Part shown: positions 44,545 to 54,111 of the stretch, piece after piece
How positions within the stretch are numbered: the first letter of the stretch is position 1
Layout: each line of letters opens with the position of its first letter
DNA from: Agapetus fuscipes
Taxonomy: Eukaryota; Arthropoda; Insecta; Trichoptera; Glossosomatidae
DNA length: 64,000 nucleotides
Direction of reading: 5' to 3'
Assembly: GCA_951799405.1 (NCBI GenBank)
Contig: OX637334.1
Span: forward strand, 8,432,001-8,496,000
The notes under the pieces: generated by a model
The model's database searches: none
What the model was told of the DNA's origin: nothing
Seen by the model: the letters and a program-made list of their open reading frames with translations, nothing else
Position numbers and translations under genes: made by a program

Positions 44545-46965
44545 CGACCACCCAAAGTTTAAAAAATGGTTCACTTTGAAGATTTCAGCTGTGTTTCAGG
44601 GAAGATTGGCAAGAGTTGCAGGGCTTATATTAATTTGAGATTGGGTTTTTATGTTGTAAGTCAACATGCATTATGTGTAAGCGTGAACTTATAAATGTCT
44701 GCTTGTGAGAATGCATTTAATATGAATCTCGATTGGTATGTATCTTTGCAACTTAGATTATAGAACTTAACAAAATAATTTCCTTGACTTATAGGTTAGT
44801 ATGTGGCTGACCACCCATACTGTAAGAATGGTTTACCATGAAAATTTTATCTCTGTTTGAGGAAAAGTCGGCAAGAGTTGCAGGGCTTATGTTCATTTGA
44901 GATTAGTTTTTTATTTTATAAGTCCACATGGGGCATTTGTAAGCGCGAACTTATACCTGTCTGCTAGTGGGAATGCATTTAATATGAATCTCAAATGGTA
45001 TGTATCTTGCAACTTAGATTAATGAACTAAACAAAATAATTTCCTTGACTAAATGTTAGTATGTGGCTGACCACCCATACTGTAAGCAATGGTTCACAAT
45101 GCAAATTTTATCTCTGTTTGAGGAAAAGTCGGCAAGAGTTGCAGGGCTTATGTTCATTTGAGATTAGTTTTTTTTATTTTGCAAGTCCACATTGGGCATT
45201 TGTAAGCGTGAACTTGTACCTGTCTGCTTGTGGGAATGCATTTTATATGAATCTCAAATGGTATGTATCTTTGCAACTTAGATTATAGAACTAAACAAAA
45301 TAATTTCCTTGACTTATAGGTTAGTATGTGGCTGACCACCCATACTGTAAGATTGTTTTACAATGAAAATTTTATCTCTGTTTGAGGAAAAGTCGGCAAG
45401 AGTTGCAGGGCTTATGTTCATTTAAGATTAGTTTTTTATTTTATAAGTCCACATGGGGCATTTGTAAGCGCGAACTTATACCTGTCTGCTTGTGGGAATG
45501 CATTTAATATGAATCTCAAATGGTATGTATCTTTGCAACTTAGATTAATGAACTAAACAAATTAATTTCCTTGACTAAAAGGTTAGTATGTGGCTGACCA
45601 CCCATACTGTAAGCAATGGTTCACAATGCAAATTTTATCTCTGTTTGAGGAAAAGTCGGCAAGAGTTGCAGGGCTTATGTTCATTTGAGATTAGTTTTTT
45701 TTATTTTGCAAGTCCACATTGGGCATTTGTAAGCGTGAACTTGTACCTGTCTGCTTGTGGGAATGCATTTAATATGAATCTCAAATGGTATGTATCTTTG
45801 CAACTTAGATTAATGAACTAAACAAATTAATTTCCTTGACTAAAAGGTTAGTATGTGGCTGACCACCCATACTGTAAGCAATGGTTCACAATGCAAATTT
45901 TATCTCTGTTTGAGGAAAAGTCGGCAAGAGTTGCAGGGCTTATGTTCATTTGAGATTAGTTTTTTTTATTTTGAGAGTACACATTGGGCATTTGTAAGCG
46001 TGAACTTGTACCTGTCTGCTTGTGGGAATGCATTTAATATGAATCTCAAATGGTATGTATCTTTGCAACTTAGATTATAGAACTAAACAAAATAATTTCC
46101 TTGACTAAAAGGTTAGTATGTGGCTGACCACCCATACTGTAAGCAATGGTTTACCATGCAAATTTTATCTCTGTTTGAGGAAAAGTCGGCAAAAGTTGCA
46201 GGGCTTATGTTCATTTGAGATTAGTTTTTTTTATTTTGCAAGTCCACATTGGGCATTTGTAAGCGTGAACTTGTACCTGTCTGCTTGTGGGAATGCATTT
46301 AATATGAATCTCAAATGGTATGTATCTTTGCAACTTAGATTATAGAACTAAACAAAATAATTTCCTTGACTAAAAGGTTAGTATGTGGCTGACCACCCAT
46401 ACTGTAAGCAATGGTTTACCATGCAAATTTTATCTCTGTTTGAGGAAAAGTCGGCAAAAGTTGCAGGGCTTATGTTCATTTGAGATTAGTTTTTTTATTT
46501 TGCAAGTCCACATTGGGCATTTGTAAGCGTGAACTTGTACCTGTCTGCGTGTGGGAATGCATTTAATATGAATCTTAAATGGTATGTATCTTTGCAACTT
46601 AGATTATGTAAAGAAATACACAAAATAATTTTCTTGACTTATAGGTTGGTATGAGGCTGACCACCCATACTTTAAAAAATGGTTTACTTTGCAAATTCAC
46701 CTTTGTTTCAGGGAAGGTTGGCAAGAGTTGCAGGGCTTATGTTCATTTGGAATGGGCTGTTATGTTGTAAGTACACATGCAGCATATGTAAGCGGGAACT
46801 TATACATATCTGCTTGTGGGAATGCATTTAATATAAATCTTAAATGATATATATCTTTGCAGCTTAGATTAGATTAGATTAGAACTTATACATGTCTGCT
46901 CGTAAGAATGCATGTAATATGAATCTCAAATGTTATATATGTTTGCAACTTAGATTACAGATTGA
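44545..46965 (+). repeat. Tandem array of L3U units (~264 bp)
   Basis: Seven full units start at 44,782, 45,043, 45,307, 45,569, 45,834, 46,099 and 46,364 (spacings 261-268). A diverged unit precedes them (44,545-44,781), and a standard unit (46,632) plus a 3' fragment (46,882-46,965) follow. Array units share TTAGTATGTGGCTGACC and TTTGAGGAAAAGTCGG, where dispersed copies have TTGGTATGAGG and TTTCAGGGAAGG. Each also carries a spacer ending AACTAAACAAAATAATTT. Units 1 and 3, and 2 and 4, are most alike, so the array first grew as dimers. The repeated 75-residue frames inside are by-products. Confidence 0.93.
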
Positions 46966-47299
46966 AATCCATTTTTATTTGGCTTTTTTTTTATTTTTTA
47001 TTTGCATGAAATAAAAGAAAATGTAAAAAAAACTTTTACGTTTTGCCGCTAGATGTCAATATTGTTCCATACATTTTTAGTATGAACAAACAGATTAATT
47101 CCTAAAAGTTTTCATACATTTGTAAACACACACGCGTAAGCTCGCCGCATTGCAGCATATATACAAAAATTAATTTGCTATAGAGCATGAATGTGTTTCA
47201 TCTGCTGTGATGGCATTGATTTTGAAAATCGAAACTCGACGACGAATGACGACGACGAAGGGTAATATAATAAAGGATAATTCATTAAAATAAACAATA

Positions 47300-47395
47300 A
47301 TGAATTATTAATTGATGATATTAATACCTGTTTCTGGCCAGGCAGAATAGGTCGGTGAATTACATTCCTCTTCACAAATCTATTTAAAAAAAAAA
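47300..47395 (+). mobile_element. SINE-C tail
   Basis: TACCTGTTTCTGGCCAGGCA, GAATAGGTCGGTGAATTACA, TTCCTCTTCACAAATC and poly(A). The head is absent. Confidence 0.55.
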
Positions 47396-47535
47396 AAAAA
47401 TCGGCGATCAGCTTGGCTTTTTTCCTCTTGGATACTCGCGGCTTCCACGGCAAGGAGGCACGAAAACTTTGTCACAGAAAAGCCACATGTTTTTTTGTCA
47501 ATTATATTTTAATCTTAAATGTTTAAATATAGTTT

Positions 47536-47870
47536 GGTCCGGTCGATAGCTCAGGTGGTAGAGTGCTTGCATTCCATGCCGAAAGCTCGGGTTCGAATCC
47601 CACCGAGGGTGTCAGAAATGATTTCCTGTTACGGTGTTTATTTCAAACCCCAAAATAAAATACCGGCAAGGTTTACTCAGCCTTCACTAGAAATGAGTAC
47701 CAGCACTCTCGGGAGCTGGGAAACCTCCACTTCAACTGAAGTGGTTGGCGTAAGGCCGGCCCCCTTACCTATAAAAATAAATAGGTTCAACTCGCCACGT
47801 GCGACCCCTTCGGGGATAACGCGGCAAGAAGTTACACTATATATGTAGCTTAGTTGCGTTGCGTTGCGTA
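47536..47870 (+). mobile_element. SINE-B, full length with TTGCG tail
   Basis: GGTCCGGTCGATAGCTCAGG, box B GGGTTCGAATCCCACC, ACCTCCACTTCAACTGAAGT, CCCCTTCGGGGATAACGCGG, ACACTATATATGTAGCTTAG and a tail of three TTGCG units. It is the best-preserved member, with both promoter boxes intact. Its tail repeat shows how the family ends. Confidence 0.92.
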
Positions 47871-47871
47871 G

Positions 47872-48300
47872 TTGTAACTTAGATTATACATTATGGGAAC
47901 AACTAATTCTTTTGCATTTGGAGAACCACTCAATGTTTCTCATTAAGACACACCTAACGGATGAAAGCGTAGTAATTTTTCGGACATGCCCAAACCAACT
48001 TGCCTTAGGTCATACTGTATCCACACACTGCGTACATGCCACAAACATTTCATTAATTATCCGAAAACACCATAAATCATCCGAAATAATTATGTTACCA
48101 CCATCGGTTTCATTTTCTCACAGCTCTGCGCGTTGTTTGATTATTTAATTATTTTTTAATCACTCACATCCAGGTTTCTACATAGAAAACAATTTACATA
48201 CAACTGATACTGGTAAAATTAACTGTACAATGTACATTTCCTATGTCAAGAAATGAAATAAATAAAAGAAATTGCTAGAATTAACAAGTCTGAATCCAGC
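47872..48300. other. No feature recognised
   Basis: A 94-residue open frame at 47,864-48,148 has no motif. Otherwise AT-rich. Confidence 0.4.
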
Positions 48301-48302
48301 GC

Positions 48303-48886
48303 ATAGATCAGATAGTAGATTATTATGTTTTATGCCAGAAAGGTACTCACCAATGGTGTCAGAAACGATATTCTGTTTTATTATCTAGGTTTTTGGCAGT
48401 TACTTCGTGAAAGTTCATTTTAATAGATTAAAATAAAAAACTTATTTGTTACAATTCACATGAGCTTTTATTATTTTTTAAACACTACCGGTTTCGGGAG
48501 AAGCAATACCTCCCATCTTCAGGTGTAAATATAAACTTATATATTTTTAAAGTTTATATTTACACCTGAAGATGGGAGGTATTGCTTCTCCCGAAACCGG
48601 TAGTGTTTAAAAAATAATAAAAGCTCATGTGAATTGTAACAAATAAGTTTTTTATTTTGATATTCTGTTTCGCTTTTTATTTATACCCAAAATATGTAAA
48701 AATAAGGGCAAGGTTTCCACAATAAATGAAGCCAACCCCCTTAAGAGCTAAGAAACTCTCACTTCAAGTTAAGTGATTGACGTAAAGCCTGTTCCTTTAG
48801 CAATGAAAATAAATACCTTCCGCGCGCCTTATGCAACTCCTTCAGGAACAAGAAAATGCATTATATTTACAGCTTAGTTTTTTTTA
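48303..48886 (+). mobile_element. SINE-B split by a foldback element
   Basis: 48,303-48,378 carries the box B region and GGTGTCAGAAACGATATTCT. 48,659-48,886 carries the body and end (TTCGCTTTTTATTTATACCC, CTCTCACTTCAAGTTAAGTG, TCCTTCAGGAACAAG, ATATTTACAGCTTAG). The 12-base GATATTCTGTTT of the SINE is present on both sides of the insert (48,367-48,378 and 48,659-48,670). Confidence 0.85.
48379..48658. mobile_element. 280 bp foldback element, perfect 109 bp arms
   Basis: The insert has a 51-base unique lead (TATTATCTAGGTTTTTGGCA, GTTACTTCGTGAAAGTTC) and a palindrome: arms 48,430-48,538 and 48,550-48,658 are exact reverse complements with an 11-base AT loop. Each arm holds CCTGAAGATGGGAGG, a spacer, and CTCCCGAAACCGGTAG: CTGAAGA fits the hammerhead consensus CUGANGA, GGGAG/CTCCC is a stem, and GAAA follows. 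A 12-base target duplication flanks it. Variable-length duplication plus inverted terminal pieces and this motif suggest a Penelope-like retroelement remnant; a foldback DNA transposon is the alternative. Confidence 0.8.
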
Positions 48887-48889
48887 CAA

Positions 48890-49612
48890 ATTTGGACTTA
48901 CCTTTTATGTTGTAAGATCTATTATAACCGACTGTGTACTTATAATGATACAAAAAGAAGCAAATGACAATTCGTAATATCCGAAATCATATACACAGAT
49001 TCCTTACTCTCTCCTTATTTCGTTATAACTCAACAATAATCGGTATAAGCAACTAACCAATAAAAACTGACCACCCTCTTGATCTGAAGATGAAAAATCG
49101 TCTCCGAAGTTTCTCTCGTCTATCGTTTCTGAATCTAAATCTAAATCATGTTTCATGTTTCATGTTCAATAAAACAGAGTAGACGATATTCATTGTTCCT
49201 CTAACATCATAACGTTTTAAGGAGCATTACTTACCCCATTTTGTTATTCAACTAATTAATAATTTACGGCCCTGTCATCTAGCGAGTATTTCTCTAAACA
49301 TAACAAATGCTTTCATGTACCGCTAGCTAGATGGCGCTATCCGTCTCGCAGAGAGATATTAAACGATTCAATTAGACCGCGGGATGCGGATACTAGCTCC
49401 TCGGGCTCTGATAGTTTATTGGTAATGAAGGGAGGAAGTGGTTTGTCTATGTCAGATGGAATAGCGACATTCATAACTGGATGTGAAGATAGAATCATAT
49501 CTAGGGACCGTAAAATAGGCATTCTACTTCTTTGTTAAAAATGTTTGCTCAAGCTGTGTCCGAAAGGCGTGCCAGATGAAAAAGACACGCAATTCGCCAG
49601 GAAAGTCTCCTG
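48890..49612. other. No gene; motif near 49.09 kb
   Basis: ATCTGAAGATGAAAAATCGT followed by CTCCGAAGTTTC at 49,083-49,114 loosely matches the recurring CTGAAGATG...CGAA motif. Short TCATGTTTCATGTTTCATGT repeat at 49,148. Nothing else supportable. Confidence 0.35.
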
Positions 49613-49615
49613 CAT

Positions 49616-49866
49616 ACTAATCTAATCTAAGCTGCAAAGATATGTAACATTGGGGATTCACATTACATGCATTCTCACAAGCAGACACGTACAAGTTCGC
49701 ACTTGCGCATGCCGCATGTGAACCTTCAACATAAAAACTAAATCTCAAATGGGCATACACCCTGCAACTCCTGCCGACCTTCCCTGAAACAGGGGTGACA
49801 TTGGCAAAGTGAACCATTTTCTACAGCATGGGTGATCAGCCGCATAACAACCTATAAGTCAAAGAA
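49616..49866 (-). mobile_element. L3U copy, intact ends
   Basis: Minus-strand unit, with 5' boundary TTCTTTGACTTATAGGTTGT at 49,866, CCCCTGTTTCAGGGAAGGTC, GCGGCATGCGCAAGTGCGAA and tail CAGCTTAGATTAGATTAG. Confidence 0.87.
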
Positions 49867-49914
49867 CTAAAAGGAAATACAATATGGTTTTTTTTACATA
49901 TGTAGATTTGAGGA

Positions 49915-50105
49915 AAGGAATGCAATTCACCAACCTATGTTACCTGGCCAGTTGTCTTCATGCGAAAGCAGAAGCTTGTGTGTAAAAAACAAAAAAGAAA
50001 ATGTGTGCATGCATCTGTTGAACCAGGGTTGAAGTTATGGTCAAGTGGTCAAGTCGAACATGCGCCTCTGCCCCCTTAGCCATAACACCGACATGATCGA
50101 AGGGG
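49915..50105 (-). mobile_element. SINE-C, diverged head and tail
   Basis: On the minus strand: TTATGGCTAAGGGGGCAGAG (head), TTGACCATAACTTCAACCCT and GGTTCAACAGATGCATGCAC (body), AACTGGCCAGGTAACATAGG and TTGGTGAATTGCATTCC (tail). The order agrees with 43.1-43.3 and 44.3 kb, linking head and tail pieces into one family. Confidence 0.6.
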
Positions 50106-50117
50106 TAAATTTTGTAT

Positions 50118-50612
50118 CGGTCCGTAGACCAGTGGGCACTCTTTGGACTCGTAATTGGAAGGTCGTGAGTTCGAATTCGGCGGGGCATAAAAAATATACT
50201 ATTTATATTTTCAAATATGCTCTTCTCTGGGTTGAAAAATTCATAAACCAGGCACGTGCATAAGGTATAGGCAAATACATTTCAGAATAAATATTTTCTC
50301 CCATTCCATTAAAATAACTCATTTTAAATTGATTGAAATGCTGACGATGGTTCCAATAGAACTTAAATTTTGAATTTGAAATCTCAATATCAAGCTGAAA
50401 TGCGATTTTTACCATTTATTGCCTACCTATTAGGCGCATGTGCCTGTATGGGATGCACGACCCTGTCATATACCTTTTTAAAAAAAACGTTCACCAAAGG
50501 TCCATTCAGCCTTACAGCTACTGGGTCTTGCTTAAGAATCGTCGCTTTGTATAGCGACGAACAAGCTTGAAGAGGGCACTCGAGATGTGATTCACACAAA
50601 AACAGCGCTCAC
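50118..50612 (+). mobile_element. SINE-A1 split by a hAT-like MITE
   Basis: 50,118-50,248 is head and body (GGTCCGTAGACCAGTGGGCA, GTCGTGAGTTCGAATTCGGC, CTTCTCTGGGTTGAAAAATT). 50,466-50,612 resumes (TTCACCAAAGGTCCATTCAG, CTTGCTTAAGAATCGTCG, GAGATGTGATTCACACAAAA). The break interrupts CATAAACCTTTACC. Confidence 0.88.
50249..50465. mobile_element. 217 bp hAT-like MITE
   Basis: Starts CAGGCACGTGCATAAGGTAT and ends, in reverse complement, CAGGGTCGTGCATCCCATAC: ~25-base imperfect terminal inverted repeats with CAGG termini. It is flanked by 8-base duplications TCATAAAC (50,241-50,248) and TCATATAC (50,466-50,473), one mismatch. An 8-base duplication with CAG...CTG ends is the rule for hAT elements. 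No transposase is encoded, so it depends on one elsewhere. Confidence 0.85.
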
Positions 50613-50619
50613 AGCACAA

Positions 50620-50690
50620 ACAGGCAACTCTGCAGAGGCTCTGGCCACCCCTAGCGGAATGGCGACAGAGTTACAGTTACAGTTACCAAA
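50620..50690 (-). repeat. rep-E core
   Basis: AGGCAACTCTGCAGAGGCTC, TGGCCACCCCTAGCGGAATG, GCGACAGAGTTACAGTTACA. Reverse complement of the 18.95 kb core with only scattered differences. Confidence 0.65.
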
Positions 50691-50794
50691 TAAACCAAAC
50701 GCAACTAACCATCCTTGTATTATATATTTTTTATAAATTCCCTATGACGACTACACCGCCAGTTCCTAGAGCAAGAAAAAGGTGAAGTGTCCTG

Positions 50795-50938
50795 AGTATA
50801 AAACATTGCGTTATGCTCACCTCGATTGCGTAAATCAATAATGTATGGAATAAACGACGGCACTCCTGGAGGGCAATTAAGTTACCGTACTTTTTTTCGA
50901 TTTATGCAATCGAGTTTCACGCAATGTTTAATACTAGA
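50795..50938. mobile_element. MITE-D, best-preserved copy
   Basis: Left arm CTGAGTATAAAACATTGCGT with CTCACCTCGATTGCGTAAAT; right arm, reverse-complemented, CTAGTATTAAACATTGCGTG with AAACTCGATTGCATAAATCG. The centre is GGCACTCCTGGAGGGCAATT. Palindromic throughout and non-coding. It defines the family ends. Confidence 0.8.
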
Positions 50939-50939
50939 G

Positions 50940-51760
50940 GCAGAGGATCGAAAGGATATTGTTCAGAATCTAAATCAGCCTAATTTTTTTTAAAAGAGAT
51001 TAATGTCGTAATTAAATATTTGTTCTGGGGGAAACATGTGATATATGTCCCCCTCACCACACACAAGAGTTAAGTCTCTTTTTGGTGAGGTAAAGCGTTA
51101 CAAAATTTCAAGGGAAAAAAATATATTATGAATGTACTTATTTCAAATAAATAAATAAACTCTTCTTGCCGGGCTAAAGACAGTAAAGAGCGTCATAAAC
51201 ACTTTAGTGCACCGCACTGCATTTAGCATTTCCGCCAATTGTATGGGAAGAAGAGCTGTGGACTAGAAAAAAATCCCTGATTATAGGGAATCCATTTTTA
51301 AAAACTATATGTGGTGTCACATAGCCAAGGGATATTTTGGATGTTAAGAGTCCATTTTTAAATAGGAAAAAACGTTACTTATCTGCACCAAGTTTCTAAG
51401 CATTGTTCAGCAAGTCCCATGCTAGCCATCCCACATCTCGGCCTTCTATTAGCTCCACTATTTATGTAATTATTCAAGTAGCAAGTATCAGGGGCGCAGC
51501 AACGCTCAGGATATGTGTGCGTCTTTATAACATTATTATCTGCTAACTGTATCCATGCATTCTTCTTCCTCCTGCTCTCCGCGGATCTGCAAACGAGTTG
51601 CGGTAATTACAGCCTGGTTAGTTTAATTGCACACTTGTTATGAGGTGATTATTTATTTTTAATTATTAAATCTTGCTTTCATATAATGTACCAAGTCCTG
51701 AACTAGAGTATCCGGTTTTACAAGGGAATGTCTCACACAATAATCTGATTTTAATCGTCT
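50940..51760. other. No feature recognised
   Basis: No supported gene or known repeat. Confidence 0.4.
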
Positions 51761-51763
51761 ACC

Positions 51764-51983
51764 GTCTAAGTTGGTATAAAGCTGACCCCTTCAACTGTAA
51801 AAAATGGATCACTTTGGCAATGTGACCCCTGTTTCAGAAAAGGTCGGCAAAAGTTGAAGGGTTTATGTTCATTTGAGGTTTGGATTTTAATTTGTAAGTA
51901 CACGTGTAGCATTTGCAAGCGCAAACATACATTTATTATATGTTTTAAATGCTAATATATCTTTGCAACTTCGATTATAGATA
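51764..51983 (+). mobile_element. L3U copy
   Basis: AAGTTGGTATAAAGCTGACC, CCCCTGTTTCAGAAAAGGTC, GGTTTGGATTTTAATTTGTA, and tail TTGCAACTTCGATTATAGAT. GTTTGGATT subfamily. About 30 internal bases after ACATACAT are missing. Confidence 0.8.
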
Positions 51984-52156
51984 CCGTAGAATAGTAGGTA
52001 TACTGTATAGATAACCCAGAAATTTCTAATAAGTATTCAGATTTTTTGGAATCATCAAACTTTTTGATTTGATTTTGATCATTTTACCCACATTAGATGC
52101 ATAATGCTATTTTCAAAACATACTTCTAAATGAGTTTCACTCTTAATACTGTTTAA

Positions 52157-52370
52157 ACTGAAAGACATATAGCATTTCAGATTCATTTTAATAGTAGGCT
52201 TGCAAGCAGACACGTGTACATTCACGCTTACTCATGCTGCATGTGTACTTACAAAATAAAAACCCAAACCATTAATAAATATAAACCCTGCGACTCTTCC
52301 CGACCTTCCCTAAAACAGACGTGACCTTTCCAAAGTGAATCATTTTGTACATTATAGTTGGTTGGTCTAT
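52157..52370 (-). mobile_element. L3U copy interrupted by LINE-N
   Basis: Minus-strand unit (GCAGACACGTGTACATTCAC, CCGACCTTCCCTAAAACAGA) that stops at ATTATAGTTGGTTGG, where the LINE-N tail begins. A possible remainder, AGTCTCATATCAACAAATTA, lies just beyond the LINE-N 5' end at ~53,806. The LINE therefore inserted into an older L3U. Confidence 0.65.
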
Positions 52371-52374
52371 AATC

Positions 52375-53797
52375 TATAATCTATAATCTAAGTTGCAAGG
52401 ATATATTTATTTAAAGCTCTCAGATGTATGCCCACAAACCAACAAGTGTAGTTCGCGCTTACAAATGCTGAATGTGTACTTACAAATAAAATCCAAACCT
52501 CAAATAAACATAAGCCCCACAACTTTTGCCGACCTTCCCTGAAACAGGGGTGACATTGGCAAAGTGTACCATTTTTTACAGTATGGGTGGTCAGCCTCAT
52601 ACCAACCTATAAGTCAAGGAATATGAATAATAAATTACATTTAAATATAAAAAAGAACAAAACCTTACAAAGAAATCCATACAAAAAAAGTCAAAAATTT
52701 CCTATGCAAAAAATGTAGCAAATGAATACACCAACATTAGAAATCAACATTGCAGATTAGCCGCCACTTCTTCCTGTCCTTGCATACTTCTTTAATTTCG
52801 TCCAGAGTCATAACCTTTTTCATACAAGTCCTCCTTTTATTATGACTCTGGATATCCCATTCATTCGCTATTTCAGAGATTTGATCCTTCCATACTTTTC
52901 TCGGTCTTCCTCTACCACGACATCCATCTATTCTAGCAACATATACTTTCTTCGTCAATCTTTCATCACTCATTCTCTCCAAATGCCCGAACCATCTTAA
53001 CATACTTCTTTTAATCTTCACTTTCACACTTTCCCTTACACCACATTCTTCTCTTACAAAATCATTCCTCACCCTGTCACTTCGTTTTTTCCCAATCATA
53101 CTTCTTAGATAGTCCATTTCTACTGTATTGACTTTACTAATTTCCCTTTCACTCACCGTCCAGGCTTCACTTCCATACATCAAGGTTGGCACTAGTATAC
53201 CACCGTGCACCGCCAATCTAACATTTTTTGAGAGATTTTGGTTCCTGGCGATGCAAGCGGTCGCACCCAGTACACACCTGCCTTTCATTATTCTTCTTTC
53301 AAATTCACCGGACATTCTTCCATCTTTTTCAAACTTACTTCCCAAATGTACAAACTCATTTACAACATCAACATTCATTCCATTAATTTTAAATTCATAA
53401 TTCATGTTTTCATCATCTCTTTCAAAAATCAAAACTTTCGTCTTTCTTGCATTCAACTTCAAATTATTACCTTTCAAAGCTTCGTTCAATCTAGAGAGCA
53501 TCATTTGCAATTCCACTGCTGAATCAGATACAAGGACTGCATCATCCGCATACAGTAGAACGCTTACTTTGCTCTCTCCTATCATTAATCCACAATCATC
53601 AAGTCTAGCATCTCGAACACACTTGTCCATGACTATGTTAAATAGCCATGGGCTCATCACACATCCTTGCCTTACACCCTTAAAAACTTCAAACCATTAA
53701 CTATACTCACCATCAATACGAATGCAGGCCATACTATTCTCATAGTTCGCATGCACCGCATTGAGTAGAGCTCCATTCACTCCGTATGCTTTCAACA
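52375..53797 (-). mobile_element. LINE-N, longest copy (reverse transcriptase part)
   Basis: The 307-codon frame at 53,660-52,737 covers the second half of a non-LTR reverse transcriptase. It contains MSPWLFNIVMDK (palm region), VLLYADDAVLVSD with the catalytic YADD, KLNARKTKVLIF, then LVPTLMYGSEAW, and a C-terminal region with MLRWFGHLERM and GRGRPRKVW. Upstream codons read FEVFKGVRQGCVMSPWLFNI but are cut from LKAYGVNGALLNAVHANYEN by a TAA at about 53,700. With no N-terminal endonuclease, this is a 5'-truncated, dead copy. The 3' UTR contains the L3U unit and ends in three GATTATA units. RT would copy element RNA at a nicked chromosomal site. Confidence 0.93.
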
Positions 53798-53799
53798 AA

Positions 53800-54030
53800 T
53801 ATCAACAAGTCTCATATCAACAAATTAGTTATACTAATTTTAATGCAATTAAAAAACGAGTAGGTATGTATGTACTTGTAATTTGTATGTACGTTAATGT
53901 TTATATTTTGCACAGAATTGCCGATAAGCAAAATATTGATTGTAGAATAGTTACTTTGTTTACTTGCAATATTCCACGAAATCAATACTAAGAAATATTA
54001 AAATTAATTAAATTTCCTCATGCATTTTCC
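53800..54030. other. Flank of the tRNA gene; no gene
   Basis: AT-rich upstream flank of tRNA-Asn. A small L3U remainder may lie at 53,806-53,830. Confidence 0.4.
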
Positions 54031-54035
54031 CAACA

Positions 54036-54055
54036 GCCTCCGTGGCGCAATGGGC

Positions 54056-54091
<36 letters not shown>

Positions 54092-54108
54092 GAGCCCACC
54101 CGGGGGCG
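54036..54108 (+). tRNA. tRNA-Asn (GTT)
   Basis: Identical in all 73 bases to the minus-strand gene at 41.1 kb. Acceptor 54,036-54,042 with 54,101-54,107 and discriminator G at 54,108; anticodon GTT at 54,069-54,071; T arm at 54,084-54,100. TTTTTT at ~54,114 is a likely RNA polymerase III terminator. The first ~40 bases of 3' flank resemble those of the other gene (AAAATATTTTTTTAAA in both). A 63-residue frame crossing it is not a protein gene. Confidence 0.96.
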
Positions 54109-54111
54109 ATT

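Noticed and set aside
45061..46345. Four repeated open frames of 75-77 residues (MWLTTHTVSNG...)
   Set aside because: They are the same chance frame in tandem L3U units; other units of the array have it broken and the dispersed copies do not keep it.
44545..46965. CRISPR-like array
   Set aside because: The ~264 bp units are homogeneous along their full length without unique spacers, and the DNA is eukaryotic.
47519..47848. 109-residue open frame
   Set aside because: It is a translation of SINE-B; similar frames in the other full SINE-B copies (26.9 kb) confirm this.
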